Shown: positions 45,101 through 54,202 of the stretch, one piece after another
Position numbering within the stretch: position 1 is the first letter of the stretch
Layout: every line of letters begins with the position of its first letter
Source: Dyadobacter luticola
GTDB lineage: Bacteria; Bacteroidota; Bacteroidia; Cytophagales; Spirosomataceae
Length of the DNA stretch: 64,000 bases
Reading direction: 5' to 3'
Assembly: GCF_005860805.1 (NCBI RefSeq)
Contig: NZ_VCEJ01000002.1
Coordinates: forward strand, 1,224,375-1,288,374
Notes under the pieces: generated by a model
What the model was told of the DNA's origin: nothing
Seen by the model: only the letters and a program-made list of their open reading frames with translations
The model's database searches: none
Program-made: the position numbers and the translations under genes

Positions 45101-45132
45101 CAAATTTAGATTTTGTATAGTAATTACACAAA
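45101..45132 (-). promoter_or_regulatory. Bacteroidota-type promoter of the 55-residue/HTH operon
   Basis: On the minus strand TTTG (45132-45129), a 20-base spacer, then TAAATTTG (45108-45101) match the -33/-7 consensus TTTG-N19to21-TAnnTTTG. Initiation near 45094 leaves about 16 bases before the ATG at 45078. Confidence 0.65.
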
Positions 45133-45207
45133 TTAAACCGTGAATAAACTATACAACCGTATCCGTTTTCATTTTCAGCCCAAGCCCCAAGCCTTGCGCA
45201 AAGGTTT

Positions 45208-45900
45208 CTATTTACCGATGCTACTGCTGCTTCCAATGTTGTCGTCAACACCCGTCCGGTTACTATCAACCAAATGCGCCAGCCCTAAAACAATTCCCTG
45301 CAAAACCGCAAAACTACCCACCAGCGCCGGGATCGAATCCTGAGGAGGCGGGCCAAACATGTTATAAAGATTTCCAGCGACGAAGAAAATGACGAGGAGC
45401 CACAATGCCCAGGTTCCTTTGGAGCTGGTTGCCTTCGTGTTTTTTACATAAATGAAAATCCCGCCGAAGAAAAGAATGCTTTCGACAAGCAATGTCAGCG
45501 GCATGGAATGCCAGAGACCGAGCCCGAATTTTGGGGAATCTGAGAAAGTAAGTGGCAGGTCGGGGACGTGGACGATGAGGTCGAGGAACCAGTGACTGAG
45601 GACGGCCAGACCTACTACGATTGAGCCGCGGACGTCTTTGTTGAGGAGCCAGTAAGCAAAACCGAGCAGCGCGCCCCACACGATTCCCATCAGCAGGCTG
45701 TGGGTGTAAGGATAATGTACAAATTCAAAAGGCGTAATGCCCGATGCGCCGGAGTGAATTTCGACCTGCTCCACATTAAAGAGCAAAAGGAAAGGCCACA
45801 AAATATCGACGAATTCCACGGCGACAAAAAGCGTGAGGAGCGAGACGCGGGGAGCTACTTTTTTCGCTCCGAATGCTAAACCGTAATGACCTAAAAACAT
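45208..45900 (-). CDS. YdjM/DUF457-like membrane metal-dependent hydrolase family protein
   Basis: A 230-residue protein with about six membrane segments. Conserved His/Asp positions of the LexA-regulated YdjM-like family are seen: GHYGLAFGAKK at the N-terminus, VEFVDILWP, YPYTHSLLMG and LSHWFLDLIVHVPD. These residues could bind a metal within the membrane domain. 'Hydrolase' is the family label and no activity is established here. Monocistronic by spacing: 76 bases from the Crp-type gene upstream. Confidence 0.72.
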   Translation of the reverse strand: MFLGHYGLAFGAKKVAPRVSLLTLFVAVEFVDILWPFLLLFNVEQVEIHSGASGITPFEFVHYPYTHSLLMGIVWGALLGFAYWLLNKDVRGSIVVGLAVLSHWFLDLIVHVPDLPLTFSDSPKFGLGLWHSMPLTLLVESILFFGGIFIYVKNTKATSSKGTWALWLLVIFFVAGNLYNMFGPPPQDSIPALVGSFAVLQGIVLGLAHLVDSNRTGVDDNIGSSSSIGK

Positions 45901-45976
45901 ATAGCTGGCTGGTTGATTAATGACTTTGTAAAAGTATCAACCGCAGTTTCGAAGCCACTTGATCTATATCAAGAAA

Positions 45977-46546
45977 TCAATTCAGCTGTTTTCGCCTGAT
46001 CCTGCTGAATGTTTCGGGCGTCATGCCGAGCATGGACGCAATGTATTGGAGCGGTACCTGGTTGAAGAGCTCGCGATTGCTTTCGAAAAGCATATTATAG
46101 CGTTCTTCGGCGGTTTTGGAAAGGAAAGAAAAAACGCGGTCCTCCAAGGTAGAAAAACAATGTGCGATAAAAAGCTTCTCGGTCTCCGGCCATCTGGGAA
46201 TGTATTTCGAAAGACTATCGTAATCTGTTTTATCAATGGTGTACACCGCGGTATCCGTCAGTGCCTGAATGTTCCAGCGCGATGGTTTGCTGAAAACAAG
46301 GCCGGCCAGGTCGGTGATAAAATACCCTTTCGTAGAAATCCATTGGGTAACTTCCCGATCTTCCAAATCGACAAAAACCCGTAGCATACCGGATTGCAGG
46401 AAGCTCAGTTTCTGGCAGGGCTTGCCAATTTTCAGGTAAAATTCCCCTTTCCGGATTACTTCCGGTTTGAAAAAGGCCGCCACTTTCGCGAGGTCTGTTT
46501 GCGTAAAATCGAAGTATGTTTGGAGGTATTGTTCGAGGTCGGTCAT
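45977..46546 (-). CDS. Crp/Fnr-family transcriptional regulator
   Basis: A 189-residue regulator: cyclic-nucleotide-binding-like fold (about 20-120: FYLKIGKPCQKLSFLQSGML, ITDLAGLVFSKPSRW) and a short C-terminal winged-helix region (about 145-189: QVPLQYIASMLGMTPETFSR). The cassette lacks the canonical GEL..R-T-A residues, so binding of cAMP is doubtful and another ligand or none is likely, as in many Bacteroidota paralogues. Two small palindromes lie upstream (46595-46608 and 46624-46637). Confidence 0.87.
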   Translation of the reverse strand: MTDLEQYLQTYFDFTQTDLAKVAAFFKPEVIRKGEFYLKIGKPCQKLSFLQSGMLRVFVDLEDREVTQWISTKGYFITDLAGLVFSKPSRWNIQALTDTAVYTIDKTDYDSLSKYIPRWPETEKLFIAHCFSTLEDRVFSFLSKTAEERYNMLFESNRELFNQVPLQYIASMLGMTPETFSRIRRKQLN

Positions 46547-46811
46547 CTTGAAAGGTATTAACGCAGTAAAGTTACTAAACCTACGCGCTGGTTCGAACGT
46601 AAACGTTCAGACTAACCTAACAGACGATCGGAATCGTACGAAAACTGTTCGATATTGGACAATTTGATTTTGGTTCTGGCACCTAAACGGCAGATAATGA
46701 CGAATTATGCTCACTGGCATATATTTTTATACATGGAACTATGTAATACAAAGTACCTCATTTATTAGCCAGAAAAATAAAATTTAAATTACCCGATTAA
46801 CCATCCCCGTC

Positions 46812-49244
46812 ATGATCCGAAACTTCCTCAAAATCGCCTGGCGCACCCTGCTCCGCAACCGCGCATTCTCTGCCATCAACATTGCCGGTCTGGGCATCGG
46901 GCTTGCGTCGTGTATGCTTATTGGCCTGTATGTGCTGGATGAACTGAGCTTTGACCGCTATCACAAAAACGCCGATCGCATTGTGCGGGTGGTTTTTAAG
47001 GGAATCATGCAGGGAGGAAAACTGAACGAGGCGCATGTCATGCCCCCGACCGCCGCCGCACTCAAAGCGGATTATCCGGAGGTGCTGGCGTCTACCCGTA
47101 TCCGGCAGGCTGGCGCACCGCTGATCGTGCTCAACGAAAAACTGTTTACAGATGACCGGATGGCATTTGTCGATTCAAACTTCTTTGACATTTTCACCTT
47201 TCCGCTGGTGCAGGGAAATGCTAAAACGGCCCTGGTCGAGCCGCGCACGATTGTCATCTCCGAGACCTTGGCCAACAAATACTTCGGCAAGGAAAATGCG
47301 CTTGGGAAAACGCTGAAATTCAAGGAATGGAACGAGACTTATAAGGTGACGGGCGTGATGAAGGATATGCCTAAAAATTCGCATTTCCGATATGAAATGC
47401 TGGGATCCATGTCCTCAAATCCCGATTCCAAATCGACTTCCTGGATGACTTCGGAGTTTTTTACCTACCTGCTTTTGCCCGAAGGATACGACTACAAACG
47501 GTTGGAAGCAAAACTTCCGCAGACCGTCGCCAAATATATGGGGCCGCAATTGAAGCAGGCGATGGGACTTACGCTTTCGGAATTCCGAAAAAAAGGAAAC
47601 GATATTGGCCTGTATTTGCAGCCGCTGACAGACATTCACCTGCGTTCTGATTTTGAATATGATCTCAGCCCAAAAGGTGATATGAACTACGTATACATTT
47701 TTAGTGCAGTAGCGATTATCATGCTGATGATCGCCTGTATCAATTTTATGAACCTTTCTACCGCGGGTTCGTCCAAACGCGCCAGGGAAGTCGGTGTACG
47801 GAAAGTGATGGGTTCGGAAAAGATTGAGTTGATCGGTCAGTTTCTGATGGAATCGTTGCTGCTCACCGGTATTGCATTGCTACTTGCGGCGGGACTCTGC
47901 CTGGTGGCACTGCCCTTTTTCAATGAATTGTCTGGCAAAGACCTGCAACTCACGCTGGGCGCGCTGCCGGGGATCATTCAGGGACTTTTGCTTTTTGGCT
48001 TGCTGGTCGGCTTGTTTGCGGGGAGCTATCCTGCCTTTTTTCTTTCCTCTTTCAAACCGATATCTGTTCTTAAAGGCGGCTCTGCGAACCTGAAACTAGG
48101 CTCGTCCGGAAGAAATATCGGACTGAGAGGCAGCCTGGTGGTTTTCCAGTTTTTCATGTCTATCACATTGATGGTCGGCACTACCGTGGTGTATCAGCAG
48201 TTAAAATTTATTCAGAATAAAAAATTAGGTTACGACAAAGACCAGTTGGTGGTAATCCCATCCTGGGCTTTGGGAAAAAATCAGAGTGCGTTTCGCGAAG
48301 CATTGGAACGCGATTCCCGGGTGAGCCATGTCAGTGCGTCCGACTTTCTGCCTGCCGGGCCTTCGGGAAACAACAATTTTATGATCTCACCTGCTGATAA
48401 TAGTTCGCAACTGGTGAAAACCATACGGTACGATGTCGACTATGACTACCTCGCTACCATGGGTATGCAAATGCTCGAAGGCCGTAACTTTTCAAAGGAG
48501 TACGGTACAGATTCCACCGCCATTATTTTGAATGAAACAGCGGCAAAGGAATTTGGCTGGCAAAACAAAGCGCTCGACAAGCAGATATCCCGTCGCGACA
48601 ACCAGGGTAATGTCGCTACATTCCACGTAATCGGCATCGTGAAGGATTTCCACTTCAAATCACTCCACGAACGCATCACCCCGCTGGTCATGACCCTTAG
48701 CAAGGGCGGCGGCTGGATGATTGTCAAAACCAAAAACCGGGAAGTTTCGGGGCTATTGGCCAAGATGGATCAGGAATGGAAAAGCTTTAAGCCTGATTTT
48801 CCTTTCACCTATACTTTCATGGATGAGCGTTACAACGATACCTACAAAGCAGAACAGAAAACCGGCCAGATACTGGGCACATTTGCGGGATTGACGATTT
48901 TTGTGGCATGCATGGGACTGTTCGGCCTCGCCATTTTTACAGCGGAGCAGCGTACCAAGGAGATTGGCGTGCGGAAGGTACTCGGTGCTTCGGTAACTGG
49001 TATCGTGGCGCTGCTGTCCAAAGATTTTATGAAACTCGTCGGCATCGCAATCGTGCTGGCACTACCACTCGCCTACTGGCTCATGGAGCGCTGGTTGCAG
49101 GATTTCCAGTATAAAATCGAGATATCCTGGTGGATGCTCGCGCTGGCCAGCATTATTTCGGTCGCTATCGCTTTATTTACAGTGTCATTTCAGTCTATAA
49201 AAGCGGCACTCACCAATCCCGTAGATTCGCTGCGGGCGGAATAA
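46812..49244 (+). CDS. ABC transporter permease, FtsX/MacB type
   Basis: An 810-residue mechanotransmission-type permease: TM1 at about 21-42, a MacB-like periplasmic core domain (about 45-245), three central membrane segments (about 290-410) with the FtsX motif SKRAREVGVRKVMGSEK, a second periplasmic domain (about 455-660), and a second FtsX bundle (about 690-805) with EQRTKEIGVRKVLGASVTGI. This duplicated 8-TM form is typical of Bacteroidota. No ATPase gene is adjacent, so the partner is encoded elsewhere. Likely roles are lipoprotein/peptide export or signalling; substrate unknown. The next gene starts one base after its stop. Confidence 0.92.
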   Translation: MIRNFLKIAWRTLLRNRAFSAINIAGLGIGLASCMLIGLYVLDELSFDRYHKNADRIVRVVFKGIMQGGKLNEAHVMPPTAAALKADYPEVLASTRIRQAGAPLIVLNEKLFTDDRMAFVDSNFFDIFTFPLVQGNAKTALVEPRTIVISETLANKYFGKENALGKTLKFKEWNETYKVTGVMKDMPKNSHFRYEMLGSMSSNPDSKSTSWMTSEFFTYLLLPEGYDYKRLEAKLPQTVAKYMGPQLKQAMGLTLSEFRKKGNDIGLYLQPLTDIHLRSDFEYDLSPKGDMNYVYIFSAVAIIMLMIACINFMNLSTAGSSKRAREVGVRKVMGSEKIELIGQFLMESLLLTGIALLLAAGLCLVALPFFNELSGKDLQLTLGALPGIIQGLLLFGLLVGLFAGSYPAFFLSSFKPISVLKGGSANLKLGSSGRNIGLRGSLVVFQFFMSITLMVGTTVVYQQLKFIQNKKLGYDKDQLVVIPSWALGKNQSAFREALERDSRVSHVSASDFLPAGPSGNNNFMISPADNSSQLVKTIRYDVDYDYLATMGMQMLEGRNFSKEYGTDSTAIILNETAAKEFGWQNKALDKQISRRDNQGNVATFHVIGIVKDFHFKSLHERITPLVMTLSKGGGWMIVKTKNREVSGLLAKMDQEWKSFKPDFPFTYTFMDERYNDTYKAEQKTGQILGTFAGLTIFVACMGLFGLAIFTAEQRTKEIGVRKVLGASVTGIVALLSKDFMKLVGIAIVLALPLAYWLMERWLQDFQYKIEISWWMLALASIISVAIALFTVSFQSIKAALTNPVDSLRAE

Positions 49245-49245
49245 C

Positions 49246-50349
49246 ATGGAGCGAAAAATTCTTAACATTGAGATTACAGAACAAACACACATTTTCCAGC
49301 CTGGCTGCTTTTTCAGCGTGCCCGACATTCCGGGCGCGGCGCAGTTAGGGTATTCAATCCCTGACATTGGCAACGGTTTCCCTGGCATAATTCCGGCGGC
49401 AAATGCAGTAGAAAGAAGCGGTCAGGACGAAGAAGCAGAAGAATTTTACGGAAAATGTGTGCTTACCAAAGTTTCCAATTTTTATAAAAATGAAATAAAA
49501 AGTGAAGCAGAGGGTATAGCGGAGTTTGGCATCGTGGAGCCTGAAAAAGTGCGCGTGATACATTATCCCGACTGCCAGCAAATCCTGTTTCACATGCCAA
49601 AATATGCTTACGACGCTGGAACCTTCAAATTAATTGAGCTGGCGACCGGCGGAGTCATCAGAGAGTGCCCGGTGAAAAACATATTAAGCGGAAGTACCAT
49701 GATGCTGAATAGTGTCTCGCTAAAACCCGGCTTTTACCAAATGGAAGCCGACTGGCCCAGCGGCTGGACGCATGAAATTCGTTTTATTAAATTCAAAGAA
49801 GGATTTCCTAAGACACCTTTTGCGAACGCTCCCGATAATGTTTTGCGGGCTTTGAAAAATAATGAGCAGCATTTACTGAAACTTCCGGTTGTTCAGGACG
49901 ACGATCGTCAGGAGCTGGCCAAGATTCTTGCGGAAACACCTCCGAAAAGTGAAGAACAACCCCGCAAGTACACCATCGTGCAAAATGGGAGTTTATACAG
50001 AATCGTTTACGCCGACGGCACCGAAATCAAATATGGCGCCGATCCCGTTGAGCTTAAAAGGGAAACATTTGTAAAACTCGGTTGGGTGCTGGATTATGAG
50101 CAGGAAGGTCGCGGCGGCACGATTACCTATCGGGAAGCGGATGTTAAGATCCGATTTGACTGGGAATTTGCAGGCGGCAGGGCAATGGTACTGATCTTTA
50201 TTCCGGAAGGTGAATATTGGGAAGCGCATACAAAAACACCTTTATCCCGCCGTCTCGAAATCCTGCACAGGATGGCTACGCAGGTGATTGCAGACAAGGC
50301 GCCGGGGCACCGATTTGAAATTGATTATAATACCATCACGATTATTTAG
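49246..50349 (+). CDS. Unknown protein coupled to the FtsX-type permease
   Basis: A 367-residue protein I do not recognise. There is no signal peptide or membrane segment, so it is probably cytoplasmic. Two parts are apparent: an N-terminal beta-rich half (about 1-195: IFQPGCFFSVPDIPGAAQLG, LKPGFYQMEADWPSGWTHEI) and a C-terminal domain (about 235-367: YTIVQNGSLYRIVYADGTEI, RFEIDYNTITI). A linker rich in Pro, Lys and Glu joins them (about 220-232). Start ATG lies one base after the permease stop, indicating translational coupling. A role with the permease is suggested only by this spacing. Confidence 0.55.
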   Translation: MERKILNIEITEQTHIFQPGCFFSVPDIPGAAQLGYSIPDIGNGFPGIIPAANAVERSGQDEEAEEFYGKCVLTKVSNFYKNEIKSEAEGIAEFGIVEPEKVRVIHYPDCQQILFHMPKYAYDAGTFKLIELATGGVIRECPVKNILSGSTMMLNSVSLKPGFYQMEADWPSGWTHEIRFIKFKEGFPKTPFANAPDNVLRALKNNEQHLLKLPVVQDDDRQELAKILAETPPKSEEQPRKYTIVQNGSLYRIVYADGTEIKYGADPVELKRETFVKLGWVLDYEQEGRGGTITYREADVKIRFDWEFAGGRAMVLIFIPEGEYWEAHTKTPLSRRLEILHRMATQVIADKAPGHRFEIDYNTITII

Positions 50350-50411
50350 CCCGAAATTCTGTGTTGGAATAATTATTTTAAAAGGGCCGCCATCATCAAA
50401 CTTTAAATGTC

Positions 50412-50894
50412 ATGGCCGAAAACACAGCAGTGATAGAAACACTCAACGACCTCATCCTGATCAATAATGACCGGATCGCAGGTTATGAGAAAGCTTACGA
50501 CGAAACGAATGAAATCGAAAACGATTTACGGGCAATGTTTAACAAACTGGCAGACCAAAGCCGGGACCATGTTTTAGATCTCAAAGCGGAGGTTACCAAG
50601 CTTGGTGGCGAGCCTGAGAGCGGCACACTGGCTTCGGGAAAATTGTACAGGGTTTGGATGGACATCCGCTCGGTATTTTCTTCGGATAACCGGCGGGCCG
50701 TACTTGAAAACGCGGAAGGTGGCGAAGATGCTGCAAAAAAAGCGTACGACGAAGCACTTCAATCCGACGATCTGCCCGCAGATATCCGTCAGCTGCTGCT
50801 CAGTCAGCAAACCGCCATCCAGTCTTCGCACGACTCCATTAAACGGGAAAGGGACCGGCAACGCGACGTTTCGAAATATCCCCTGACAACCTAG
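50412..50894 (+). CDS. PA2169/DUF2383-type four-helix-bundle protein
   Basis: A 160-residue soluble, highly charged helical protein resembling the PA2169 family (DUF2383): TLNDLILINNDRIAGYEKAY, DQSRDHVLDLKAEVTKLGGE, LYRVWMDIRSVF, LLLSQQTAIQSSHDSIKRER. The fold is ferritin-like, and a stress or metal role is often suggested, but no function is established. Single gene with its own terminator at 50895-50921. Confidence 0.8.
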   Translation: MAENTAVIETLNDLILINNDRIAGYEKAYDETNEIENDLRAMFNKLADQSRDHVLDLKAEVTKLGGEPESGTLASGKLYRVWMDIRSVFSSDNRRAVLENAEGGEDAAKKAYDEALQSDDLPADIRQLLLSQQTAIQSSHDSIKRERDRQRDVSKYPLTT

Positions 50895-50921
50895 AAAAAA
50901 GCCGGCTAAGCCGGCTTTTTT
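50895..50921 (+). terminator. Intrinsic terminator after the four-helix-bundle gene
   Basis: GCCGG/CCGGC stem (50901-50905 and 50911-50915) extended by an A-run on the left and a T-run on the right, directly after the stop codon. Confidence 0.88.
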
Positions 50922-51075
50922 TATTAAAACCATCATCTAAATCCCTTATTAAAATCCCTTCTTTATCCTGCCTCAATGCAATTTTCAACGCTCTAAAAAA
51001 TTTTTCCTAAATTCCTGTAACCTTTCCTCCCTACCGCAGTTCTCACAACAGAATCCAATAAAAAGCCTTTCACAT

Positions 51076-51627
51076 TTGAACACGCTCACAGACAATTCGC
51101 TGATGCTCCGGGTCAAAGCCGGCGACCTGGATAAGATGGGGTTGCTGTTTGAGCGATACAACAGGCCGTTATTCGGGTTCTTTTATCACATGACCCATAA
51201 TGCCGACGCCAGTGAGGATCTTGTGCAAAATGTGTTTTACAGGATGCTGAAATACCGGCATGCGTTTACGGGTGACGGTGAATTCAGAACGTGGATGTAT
51301 CATTTGGGCCGGAATGTGCTGAATGATTCGGTGAAGCAAAATAAGTCGGCCAACCATTTTGATGTAAATGAGCTGGCCGACCGGATCGGCGGCGGAACAT
51401 TGGCCGATGAAAGTTTTGAGAAGCAGCAGGATAAGGATTTCCTGCATAAGGCAATGGCCGGGTTAAGTGCTGAGTATCGCGAGGTTTTGATTTTGAGCCG
51501 GTTTCAGGAAATGAAATACGACGAGATCGCGAAGGTCCTGAACATCAATGAGGGAACTGTGAAGGTGAGGGTGCACCGCGCCCTGGGTGAGTTAAAAAAA
51601 AAGTTTTTTACCAATGAAAGCAGATAA
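51076..51627 (+). CDS. ECF-type RNA polymerase sigma factor
   Basis: A 183-residue sigma factor: region 2 (about 15-85: GLLFERYNRPLFGFFYHMT, DASEDLVQNVFYRMLKY) and region 4 (about 120-175: LSAEYREVLILSRFQEMKYD, EIAKVLNINEGTVKVRVHRA). The TTG at 51076 gives the N-terminus MNTLTDNSLMLRVKAGD, which fits close relatives; an ATG at 51103 is the alternative. The anti-sigma gene begins inside its last codons (14-base overlap), the usual sign of a sigma/anti-sigma pair. The two envelope proteins downstream may be its targets. Confidence 0.93.
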   Translation: MNTLTDNSLMLRVKAGDLDKMGLLFERYNRPLFGFFYHMTHNADASEDLVQNVFYRMLKYRHAFTGDGEFRTWMYHLGRNVLNDSVKQNKSANHFDVNELADRIGGGTLADESFEKQQDKDFLHKAMAGLSAEYREVLILSRFQEMKYDEIAKVLNINEGTVKVRVHRALGELKKKFFTNESR

Positions 51628-52453
51628 AGAAATGGGTTGCGAACAAGTCAGGAATATGTCGGCCGACTGGCTCAACGACAGGCTTGACAACATGGAGCGG
51701 CGGGAGATCGACAACCACCTGGCCGGGTGTTCGGGCTGCCAGGAAGAGTTTGCCATGGACAAACAGCTTTGGGCCAATCTGGGTAAAATGCGCGTCCCAG
51801 AACCAGAGGAAAGCATGCGGGTGAATTTTTACCAGATGCTGGACGAATTCAAGGAAGCGGAAAAAGAAAAGGAATCTTTCTCCCTGCAATACATCATTGA
51901 AAAGATCAGGGAATTTGTACTGCCACAGTGGACCATACAAGTTGCATTCAGCTTGCTGCTGGTGGGACTTGGCTGGGTGATCGGCCGGAAAACGAGTCCT
52001 GAAACGACCAAAGCCGTCGCTTATAAAGAGCAGATCGAAACATTGGCTTCGCAGGTGGAAGATATGAAAAGCACGATGATGCTTTCGCTGATCGAAAACC
52101 CGTCGGCTACGGAAAGGCTCAGGGCGGTAAGCTACACCAGCGACATTGAAAATGCCGATGAACGTGTGATCGAGGCGCTTTTTACAACATTGAATAATGA
52201 TGACAATGATAATGTGCGGCTCGTAACATTGGAAGCGCTGACGCAGTATGCAGATAATCCTGCGGTGCGGGAAGGACTGGTCAAATCGCTGCTGGTGCAG
52301 GATTCGCCGATGGTCCAGGTCGGGCTGGCAGACATCATGGTCAAATTACAGGAAAAACGCTCCGTCAAAGTGCTCAGGAAATTGCTCAAAAAAGAAGGTC
52401 TGAATGATCTGGTGAAAACCAAAATTGAGCAGTCGATCAAGGATTTATCTTAA
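51614..52453 (+). CDS. Zinc-finger anti-sigma factor with HEAT-like repeats
   Basis: A 279-residue inner-membrane protein. Its cytoplasmic N-terminus has the zf-HC2 zinc site Cys9, His35, Cys39, Cys42 (HLAGCSGC). A single membrane segment spans about 110-128 (TIQVAFSLLLVGLGWVIG). The periplasmic part contains a coiled stretch (about 138-165) and HEAT-like repeats (about 175-275: NDDNDNVRLVTLEALTQYAD, SPMVQVGLADIMVKLQEKRS). The zinc finger should hold the sigma factor encoded just upstream. HEAT repeats as the sensory part are less usual than a beta-rich domain and point to protein binding as the input. Confidence 0.88.
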   Translation: MKADKEMGCEQVRNMSADWLNDRLDNMERREIDNHLAGCSGCQEEFAMDKQLWANLGKMRVPEPEESMRVNFYQMLDEFKEAEKEKESFSLQYIIEKIREFVLPQWTIQVAFSLLLVGLGWVIGRKTSPETTKAVAYKEQIETLASQVEDMKSTMMLSLIENPSATERLRAVSYTSDIENADERVIEALFTTLNNDDNDNVRLVTLEALTQYADNPAVREGLVKSLLVQDSPMVQVGLADIMVKLQEKRSVKVLRKLLKKEGLNDLVKTKIEQSIKDLS

Positions 52454-52476
52454 AACCAATCATCCATTTATTAGCC

Positions 52477-53340
52477 ATGAAATATTTTGCAATCCCCTTA
52501 CTAGCGGGAGCGGTGCTCTTTTGTACCCAGGCCCCCGCACAAAAACTGGAATTTAAAGAGCATATCAGCAAAACGCTGAACCTCTCTTCCGCCGCCGCGT
52601 CCAATACACTGGCCATTTACAACATCACTGGTTTTATCAAGGTGGAAGGGTACAATGGCGACAAAGTCCTGCTGGAAATCGATAAAACGATTTCTGCGGA
52701 AACCCAGGAAGTGCTCGACCAGGGTAAACAGGAATTTGAATTCAGCATTGACCAAAAAGCCGACAGTGTGATCGCTTACATTGCCGCGCCCTATGATTCA
52801 CGTCCTAACCGCGGCAGGCGGAACTGGGACGGCCCGAAAATTCATTACAACTACAAGTTGAATTTTACAGTGAAAGTCCCCTACTCGCTTAACCTGCATG
52901 TTTCGACCGTCAACGGTGGCGATGTAACTGTGAATGATGTGACGGGCTCGCTGGGTGTGAGCAATGTAAACGGGGCCATCAAAGTGGTGAATGCAAAAGG
53001 CGCAGCGCGGGTGCGGACTGTAAACGGCAATGTGGAAGTCAGCTATGTGACGCTGCCGCCGGGAGAATCGGATTTCAAAACATTGAATGGGGATATCCTG
53101 ATCAGCTATCCTTCGGCACTCTCGGCCGATTGTCAGTTCAAGACTTTTAACGGCGGGTTTTACACCGATTTCAACAATATTGAAACGTTGCCGGCAAAAG
53201 TGGTGAAGAACGTGGAAACGCACGATGACAAGACGGTTTACAAGCTCAGTGCCGACACCATGATCCGATTCGGAAAGGGTGGCCCGACCTACAAATTCGA
53301 AACATTTAACGGAAATATTTATCTTAAAAAACAATCATAA
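52477..53340 (+). CDS. DUF4097-family exported beta-repeat protein
   Basis: A 287-residue protein with a signal peptide (about 1-22, TQAPAQ). The repeated short strands (NVNGAIKVVNAKGAARVRTV, NGNVEVSYV, TLNGDILISYP, TFNGNIYLKKQ) are typical of the DUF4097/adhesin-like beta-helix. Probably periplasmic or on the outer membrane. Function unknown. Third gene of the sigma/anti-sigma operon (23-base gap), followed after 5 bases by a paralogue. Confidence 0.85.
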   Translation: MKYFAIPLLAGAVLFCTQAPAQKLEFKEHISKTLNLSSAAASNTLAIYNITGFIKVEGYNGDKVLLEIDKTISAETQEVLDQGKQEFEFSIDQKADSVIAYIAAPYDSRPNRGRRNWDGPKIHYNYKLNFTVKVPYSLNLHVSTVNGGDVTVNDVTGSLGVSNVNGAIKVVNAKGAARVRTVNGNVEVSYVTLPPGESDFKTLNGDILISYPSALSADCQFKTFNGGFYTDFNNIETLPAKVVKNVETHDDKTVYKLSADTMIRFGKGGPTYKFETFNGNIYLKKQS

Positions 53341-53345
53341 GCAAA

Positions 53346-54188
53346 ATGAAAACCAAGCCCATTTTATCCCTCGCCATATTGGTAGCTCTCACTTTCGCAC
53401 AAATACCGGCCTGGGCGCAAACTGAATCCAAGGAGACGCTGACCATACCGCTGACAGATCCCGCCAAGCCAGGTACACTGAATGTCGGCTTGATTACCGG
53501 CAGCATTCACATCACCGGATATGCCGGAAACCAGGTGATCATCGACGCCGTGGCGCCGCAGAAATCCGAAGAAAAAAAAGACCGGCCGAATGACTCGGAA
53601 GCAAGCGGTATGAAACGCATCACTCCCCGGAACGCGGCGCTCGACATTACGGTGACGGAGCAAAACAATACGGTAAAAATCAATTCCCGGGTGCCGAATA
53701 ATATGACGAACCTGAACATTAAAGTGCCCCAGAAATTCATGCTGAAAGTGAGTACGATCAACGATGGCGATATCGTCGTGGAGAACGTGGACGGCGAGCT
53801 GGAAGTGAAGAATGTCAATGGCGATATCAGGCTCACGAACGTGTCGGGATCGGCGGTGGCAAACACGATCAACGGTCTATTGAAAGTGGTCTTCAAAAGC
53901 GTAAATACCACTTCGCCGATGGCCTTCTCCACATTAAACGGAAACGTGGATGTGACCCTGCCCGCCACCGCCAAATTTGATGTAAAGATCAAATCCGACC
54001 GGGGCGAAATTTACAGCGACTTTGACGTAGATGTGGACAAAAGCGCGCCGCAGGCTACCCGCTCCACCAAGGATGGTATGTACAAAGTTTCGATCGAAGA
54101 CTGGGTCAAAGGCAAGGTAAATGGCGGCGGCGGCGAGATCATGATGAAGAACATGAATGGCAACATTTACGTGAGAAAAGCGAAATGA
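53346..54188 (+). CDS. DUF4097-family exported beta-repeat protein, tandem paralogue
   Basis: A 280-residue protein with a signal peptide (about 1-25, IPAWAQ) and the same strand repeats as its neighbour (VENVDGELEVKNVNGDIRLT, NTINGLLKVVF, TLNGNVDVTLP, KNMNGNIYVRKAK). A charged linker lies at about 78-95 (KSEEKKDRPNDSEAS). The pair probably arose by tandem duplication and diverged. Last gene of the operon. Confidence 0.85.
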   Translation: MKTKPILSLAILVALTFAQIPAWAQTESKETLTIPLTDPAKPGTLNVGLITGSIHITGYAGNQVIIDAVAPQKSEEKKDRPNDSEASGMKRITPRNAALDITVTEQNNTVKINSRVPNNMTNLNIKVPQKFMLKVSTINDGDIVVENVDGELEVKNVNGDIRLTNVSGSAVANTINGLLKVVFKSVNTTSPMAFSTLNGNVDVTLPATAKFDVKIKSDRGEIYSDFDVDVDKSAPQATRSTKDGMYKVSIEDWVKGKVNGGGGEIMMKNMNGNIYVRKAK

Positions 54189-54202
54189 TTTTGCTCAAAA
54201 TA

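Noticed and set aside
45075..45269. A 64-codon minus-strand frame overlapping the 3' end of the YdjM-like gene
   Set aside because: It conflicts with the YdjM-like coding frame and with the promoter of the 55-residue gene, and has no family resemblance.
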